Source of the DNA: Spirochaetaceae bacterium
GTDB taxonomy: Bacteria > Spirochaetota > Spirochaetia > DSM-2461
Assembly (NCBI GenBank): GCA_016342385.1
Contig: JAEINM010000165.1
Span: 1 to 8,230 of the forward strand
Direction: 5' to 3'
DNA length: 8,230 nucleotides
The notes beneath the pieces were generated by a model that was given only the letters and a program-made list of their open reading frames with translations, ran no database searches and was not told where the DNA came from. The first letter of the stretch is position 1, and each line of letters starts with the position of its first letter. Of the stretch, positions 4,896 to 8,230 are shown piece after piece. The position numbers and the translations under genes were made by a program.

Positions 4896-6424
4896 TTCTT
4901 TTCTCCTTCAAGGGGAATCGCCAGTGAAAAACAGGCTCCCACAGGGGATTTTTCAATTTTTAACAGTGATCCGGTTTCCTCTGCCAGTGTTTTCGCCAGA
5001 GACAGGCCGATTCCCGTTCCGGAATTGTTCTGTGTCAGTGAGTTGTCAATCCGGTAGAAAGGTTTAAAAATCAATTCTCTTTCCGGTTCCGGGATTCCCG
5101 GACCTCTGTCGTCAATATAAATAATCAGGACATCTTTCTTCACTTCTGTCTCTATTCCCAGGTATTTTCCGGCGGAACCATATTTGACGGCGTTTCCAAT
5201 AATATTATTTAAAATCTGCTCTATCATATCTTTATCTGTGACAACGGCGGGGAGGGGATTTTCCCGATAGATGATCTTCATAGAATTCTCTTTTAAAAGA
5301 GGACCGAATTTTTCCAGAATCTCTGAAATTAAAAGGTTGATATCGGTTTTCTTATTCTGGCTTTTTAATTCCCCCCGTTCCCCCCGGCTGAAAGTGAGGA
5401 CATTATTGATCATCCTTCCCAGTCGGTTGGATTCTCTGACAATGATATCCAGGAAATTCCTCTCTTTCGGATCAACCAGTTTATTCTGAAGCAGTTCCGA
5501 GTATAAGCGGATATTGGTCAGTGGTGTTTTCAGCTCGTGAGATACCTGGTTGACAAATGTGACCTGTTTCCTGGCAGTTTCCATTTCTCTGGTATTTTCC
5601 CTGTAAAAATAATAGGCCAGAAAAAATATGATCAGGCTCAGCAGAACAATTACCGGAATAATATATATATTCCCGAGAGTGGTCTTTATGGGGGTGCCAG
5701 TTTTTTCATTATGGAAATAAAAGAGGCGCCATGAACCAAGAGGTTCACCCAGTGAATGTTCGAGGAGAGCTTTTTCTGTCTCTCCATGTGAATAATTTCC
5801 CCATTGATAGAGAATGCCTCCTCTTGCATCGGTCAGTTGAATTCTGAAACTGTCATCCCTGTCCTGAGGTAGAACATTGATCAATTGAGATACTAGAGAA
5901 TAGCGTTCGACAAGATAGCCGTAAATCATATTGTCTTTTTCGGAGAAATTGATAAAATTCAGGCCGTCGCCCATAAACCATGTATACCATTGAGATTGGT
6001 TTAATTGTTTTTCCACCGGAGAAATCCGGGCTCTCAGGTTACTGACCAGTTCAATACTTTCGGCTTCAGCCAGGAATTCCTTTTCTTTTGAGCTTGTGTC
6101 TCCCTTTATGGGAGGATAGATAAACTGGTCTTCTCCATCGATTATAAAGGCCTGTTTAACAAGGCGTTCCCGATTCATGGCAGGACGTATTTCATCGGTG
6201 GTTAATTGCGGATCCAGAGATAAGCCCTCCAGTTCATCCTCTATGAGCCGTATGCGGTTCTGGAGCAGCCGGTCATTTACAATCAGAATCTCCTCCGCCG
6301 CTTCTTTAAGGCTTTCCCTTTCCTTATTCAGACTATTTCTATATGTATAAATACCCATCACCGTAATGACGGTGACGGGCATAAAAATGAGAATTAAAAA
6401 TACAAGAAGAAGTCTTTTCTTCAC
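4892..6424 (-). CDS. Membrane sensor histidine kinase
   Basis: A 510-residue class I kinase. Transmembrane helix 1 (about 5-26) and helix 2 (about 252-274) enclose a large extracytoplasmic sensor region of about 225 residues that I cannot assign to a known fold. No HAMP domain is evident: the kinase core follows the second helix almost directly. The dimerisation/phosphoacceptor domain has FVNQVSHELKTPLTNIR with H296. The ATPase domain shows N box NIIGNAVKYG (N411), G1 DDRGPGIP (438-445), F box FKPFYR (453-458) and G2 GTGIGL (469-474), so catalysis should be intact. The start is GTG: AAGGGG overlapping the stop of the vWA gene lies 5 nt upstream, and MKKRLLLVFL follows at once. The gene is 9 nt after the vWA gene and overlaps the regulator gene by 4 nt. 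It should phosphorylate that regulator. The signal is unknown; the cotranscribed secreted vWA protein is a candidate partner. Confidence 0.95.
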   Translation of the reverse strand: MKKRLLLVFLILIFMPVTVITVMGIYTYRNSLNKERESLKEAAEEILIVNDRLLQNRIRLIEDELEGLSLDPQLTTDEIRPAMNRERLVKQAFIIDGEDQFIYPPIKGDTSSKEKEFLAEAESIELVSNLRARISPVEKQLNQSQWYTWFMGDGLNFINFSEKDNMIYGYLVERYSLVSQLINVLPQDRDDSFRIQLTDARGGILYQWGNYSHGETEKALLEHSLGEPLGSWRLFYFHNEKTGTPIKTTLGNIYIIPVIVLLSLIIFFLAYYFYRENTREMETARKQVTFVNQVSHELKTPLTNIRLYSELLQNKLVDPKERNFLDIIVRESNRLGRMINNVLTFSRGERGELKSQNKKTDINLLISEILEKFGPLLKENSMKIIYRENPLPAVVTDKDMIEQILNNIIGNAVKYGSAGKYLGIETEVKKDVLIIYIDDRGPGIPEPERELIFKPFYRIDNSLTQNNSGTGIGLSLAKTLAEETGSLLKIEKSPVGACFSLAIPLEGEKK

Positions 6425-6433
6425 CGGTTCCCC

Positions 6434-7759
6434 TTAATAACTCTGCTGATTCTGCACTTCAAACTGATCATCGCGCATTTTTTTCCTGGTAGCTCCCCAT
6501 TGTTCTTCATCAGCTATCATCTCAGCATCTTCTTCATATTCTTCCCCATATCCCGCCAGTGAAGGGGCGTTCAATATTTCCGCCTGTTCTTTCAGGTATT
6601 CCGAGCTGGCACTGAGAACAGCCTGTGCTTCTTTGATATTGCCCTCATCTCTCATCAGAAGAGCTTCCTCACTCTTTTCCGCTGCTATCTGAGTGACAAC
6701 AGAGACCATAGTCTCCCTATCGATATTACCATCTATTTTTTCCTGGTCTCTGGTAAAATTAATTGTACCATTGCCCGATAGAGTTTCATTTCTGCTGGTA
6801 ACCATATTGCTGTAATTCATTGTTATGGCAGCCATATCAACTGATTCTCTTACGGCAAAAGGGTCCACATCCACTTCAAGAAGGAAATATTTCTCCTGGT
6901 TGCTGTATAACTGATTAAGCGATGTATAGACTTTATTGCCTATAATATCGGCATCACGCCCCAGAACTCTAACAGGATGAAACCCCTCACGGCAGTTGAT
7001 CTCTATAGTGACATCCTGGGCAACCACAGAGAGAATATCTTTAAACTCATATTCAAAAATCCTTGAAAGATCCCGTGAGTTTTCTACAAAAGCATGGTTT
7101 CCGTCACTTTTCTGGGCCAGTCTCACCATCAGATCTTCATTGTATCCCAGTCCCAGACCTATTGTTGTAACTGAAATCCCTATTCTTCTTAAAGAGGACC
7201 CCAGTTCTCCCAGGGCAGCAGGACTTTCCGGTCCTACATTGGCCAATCCGTCGGAGAGCAATATGACCCGGTTCACTCTGTTTCTGTCAAAGAATTTTTC
7301 CAGTTCGTCAGCTCCTTTGCTGACTCCGGCAAAAAGAGCCGTGCTCCCATCGGATCGGATAGAGGCAATTTTACGCTTAATATAGAGTCTATCGGAGACC
7401 TTTGTTGCCGGCACAAGGACTTCGACGGTGTCGGAATAAGTTATGACAGATAAAATATCATCTTCTCCGAGAATATCAACCGCCAGCATGGCGGCTTCGA
7501 TGGCTCTTTCAATCTTTTCTCCATCCATTGAACCGGACTTGTCGAGTACTATGGCAATGTTGGAAGAGGTTCTATTCTGATTATCAGCCAGTTCAAATCC
7601 TGTAAGGCCGACTTTTAAATAGGTTTTCTGATTTTCACCGGCCAGAAGCCATGAATTGGTAACCGATACATCGAGTTTAATAGTCTGTGCGGCGATCATA
7701 GTCAAAGGTAACAACAATAAGAAACTCATGGTAAAAAATTTAATTGCGGAAGATTTCAT
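6434..7759 (-). CDS. Secreted von Willebrand factor A domain protein
   Basis: A 441-residue exported protein. The signal peptide spans 1-24 (basic start, FLLLLPLTM core, probable signal peptidase I cleavage after IAA). An N-terminal beta domain (about 25-65) is followed by a vWA domain (about 66-245) with an intact metal-ion-dependent adhesion site: D73-x-S75-x-S77 (DKSGSM), T140 (GSTALF) and D170 (LLSDG). A second beta-rich domain covers about 246-340. An alpha-helical segment (about 345-400, EKSEEALLMRDEGNIKEAQAVL) follows, then an acidic tail (405-420) and a Gln/Asn-rich end. The layout resembles the YfbK/inter-alpha-trypsin-like vWA group. vWA domains mediate metal-dependent protein binding, so a scaffold or ligand role in the periplasm is likely; no enzymatic motif is seen. 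First gene of the operon; GGAGGG 6 nt before the ATG. Its link with a two-component system suggests it may modulate the kinase (inference). Confidence 0.92.
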   Translation of the reverse strand: MKSSAIKFFTMSFLLLLPLTMIAAQTIKLDVSVTNSWLLAGENQKTYLKVGLTGFELADNQNRTSSNIAIVLDKSGSMDGEKIERAIEAAMLAVDILGEDDILSVITYSDTVEVLVPATKVSDRLYIKRKIASIRSDGSTALFAGVSKGADELEKFFDRNRVNRVILLSDGLANVGPESPAALGELGSSLRRIGISVTTIGLGLGYNEDLMVRLAQKSDGNHAFVENSRDLSRIFEYEFKDILSVVAQDVTIEINCREGFHPVRVLGRDADIIGNKVYTSLNQLYSNQEKYFLLEVDVDPFAVRESVDMAAITMNYSNMVTSRNETLSGNGTINFTRDQEKIDGNIDRETMVSVVTQIAAEKSEEALLMRDEGNIKEAQAVLSASSEYLKEQAEILNAPSLAGYGEEYEEDAEMIADEEQWGATRKKMRDDQFEVQNQQSY

Positions 7760-7785
7760 ATTCTTCCCTCCTCATTAATTTGAAT

Positions 7786-7794
7786 ATAATACCA
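7786..7794 (-). promoter_or_regulatory. Extended -10 promoter of the vWA-kinase-regulator-deacetylase operon
   Basis: Minus strand TGGTATTAT (7794 to 7786) is an extended -10 (TGn plus TATTAT, 5 of 6). It predicts a start near 7779, a 20-nt leader, and the GGAGGG ribosome site inside that leader. The -35 position (7809-7814, TATCAG) is very poor, as expected for a promoter needing an activator. Confidence 0.45.
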
Positions 7795-7830
7795 GTGTAT
7801 CGCTCTAGCTGATACTATTGTTCAGCCCCA

Positions 7831-7858
7831 TGTAAAAGCTTTGTAAGAAATTTGTAAG
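7831..7858 (-). promoter_or_regulatory. Three TTACA direct repeats, 11-bp period: candidate response-regulator operator
   Basis: Minus strand: CTTACAAATTT, CTTACAAAGCT, TTTACATGG in succession. The TTACA cores lie at 7857-7853, 7846-7842 and 7835-7831, exactly 11 bp apart. Two copies share TCTTACAAA. With a start at 7779 the cores sit near -54, -65 and -76, on one DNA face. OmpR/PhoB/PhoP-type regulators bind such head-to-tail repeats, and this operon encodes one. Binding itself is inferred. Confidence 0.5.
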
Positions 7859-7893
7859 ATGACAATAGAGTCTCAATATATAATTGGCCGAGT

Positions 7894-8230
7894 TTAATCC
7901 TGATGCCAGTATTTTTCTGGAATAGCAGCCGTCTCGGGACTTAATGTAGGATTGGGAATTTCTATTTTTATTCTATTACCCATATCAGCCTGATCTAATG
8001 CGTTCTTTATAGTGGGGTGGTTATAAAAAAACTGAACATAACTGCCATCCTGGTATGCCTTGAGAAATCCTGATTCCAGGATATCAGCCAGTTCTGTATT
8101 TGAGCGGTTTACAAAAAAAAATATAGCATAGGGATAGGAAAGAAGAAGATTGTTTTCGACGGTTAGATTCTGCATTGTTTCTTTTCTCACAGATATCTCT
8201 CCAAAGGCTTCAGTCACTCCCCGTGAGAAA
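7894..8230 (-). CDS. C-terminal part of an extracellular solute-binding protein (5' partial)
   Basis: The frame runs open through the right edge, so only the last 112 or so residues are present; the GTG at 8217 is an internal valine codon (FSRGVTEAFGE). The segment resembles the C-terminal end of family 3 solute-binding-like proteins. It has RGVTEAFGEI, a VENNLLLSYPYAIFFFVNRSN strand pair, the helix ELADILESGFLKAYQDGSY, the FF...HPTIKNALDQAD helices, and the closing IKIEIPNPTLSPETA...YW, where relatives have a NPLLPPETP...LW ending. Such proteins are exported and bind amino acids or similar small ligands, although many of this subgroup stand apart from any transporter. No ligand can be named and no permease is in view. 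The gene precedes the vWA operon on the same strand by 134 bases, with a separate promoter between, so it is probably an independent unit. Confidence 0.8.
   Translation of the reverse strand, partial: FSRGVTEAFGEISVRKETMQNLTVENNLLLSYPYAIFFFVNRSNTELADILESGFLKAYQDGSYVQFFYNHPTIKNALDQADMGNRIKIEIPNPTLSPETAAIPEKYWHQD

Noticed and set aside
6358..6375. 7-bp inverted repeat TCACCGT/ACGGTGA near the 5' end of the kinase gene
   Set aside because: It lies in the code for the first membrane helix, where a Thr-Val-Ile-Thr-Val repeat produces the symmetry; no regulatory context is seen.
6996..7385. 129-codon plus-strand open frame opposite the vWA gene
   Set aside because: It is antisense to the conserved vWA domain, with a low-complexity Ser/Leu/Arg composition typical of a shadow frame.
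7874..7886. Palindrome CAAT-ATATA-ATTG downstream of the solute-binding protein gene as terminator or operator
   Set aside because: Only four base pairs in AT-rich DNA; expected by chance.

Overview
The window looks like chromosomal DNA of a free-living, moderately low-GC, diderm bacterium. A spirochaete of the Spirochaeta/Sediminispirochaeta/Oceanispirochaeta type is my best guess. This rests on the overall protein style, the REC/HD-GYP signalling gene, a lipoprotein with a loose lipobox, and a tiny MshEN-like protein. It is an inference by eye; no taxonomic marker gene is present. No rRNA, tRNA, CRISPR array, transposase or phage gene is visible.

Left part (1-1771, + strand): the 3' end of a gene cut by the window edge overlaps by 11 bases a response regulator with an HD-GYP c-di-GMP phosphodiesterase output domain. 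After a 120-base gap comes a YhbY-type ribosome-assembly RNA-binding protein. A palindromic repeat (1775-1829) fills the gap to the next gene, which is convergent, and supplies that gene's last two codons and stop.

Middle (1822-2973): a dCMP deaminase (- strand, TTG start) is divergent from a 119-residue protein of unknown function (+ strand). A hairpin terminator separates the latter from a 60-residue protein (- strand, TTG start) built of two MshEN-like half motifs, which has its own recognisable promoter.

Right part (3040-7759, all - strand) is the main object. It is a tightly packed run, in transcription order: secreted von Willebrand A (vWA) protein, membrane sensor histidine kinase, OmpR-family response regulator, lipoprotein polysaccharide deacetylase. 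Spacings are 9 nt, a 4-nt ATGA overlap, and 20 nt, so this reads as one operon. Upstream lies an extended -10 promoter with no good -35, preceded by three TTACA boxes spaced exactly 11 bp apart. That is the layout expected of a tandem binding site for an OmpR/PhoB-type regulator, so the operon probably controls itself. The likely theme is sensing and remodelling of the cell envelope: the kinase reads a periplasmic signal, possibly with the vWA protein, and the regulator drives a surface-anchored deacetylase. The right edge holds the C-terminal third of an extracellular solute-binding protein that runs out of the window.

The most interesting items are the four-gene envelope module with its three-box operator, the stand-alone MshEN-like mini-protein (a candidate c-di-GMP receptor), the palindromic repeat that has become the 3' end of the dCMP deaminase gene, and the HD-GYP domain whose GYP signature reads GYV.
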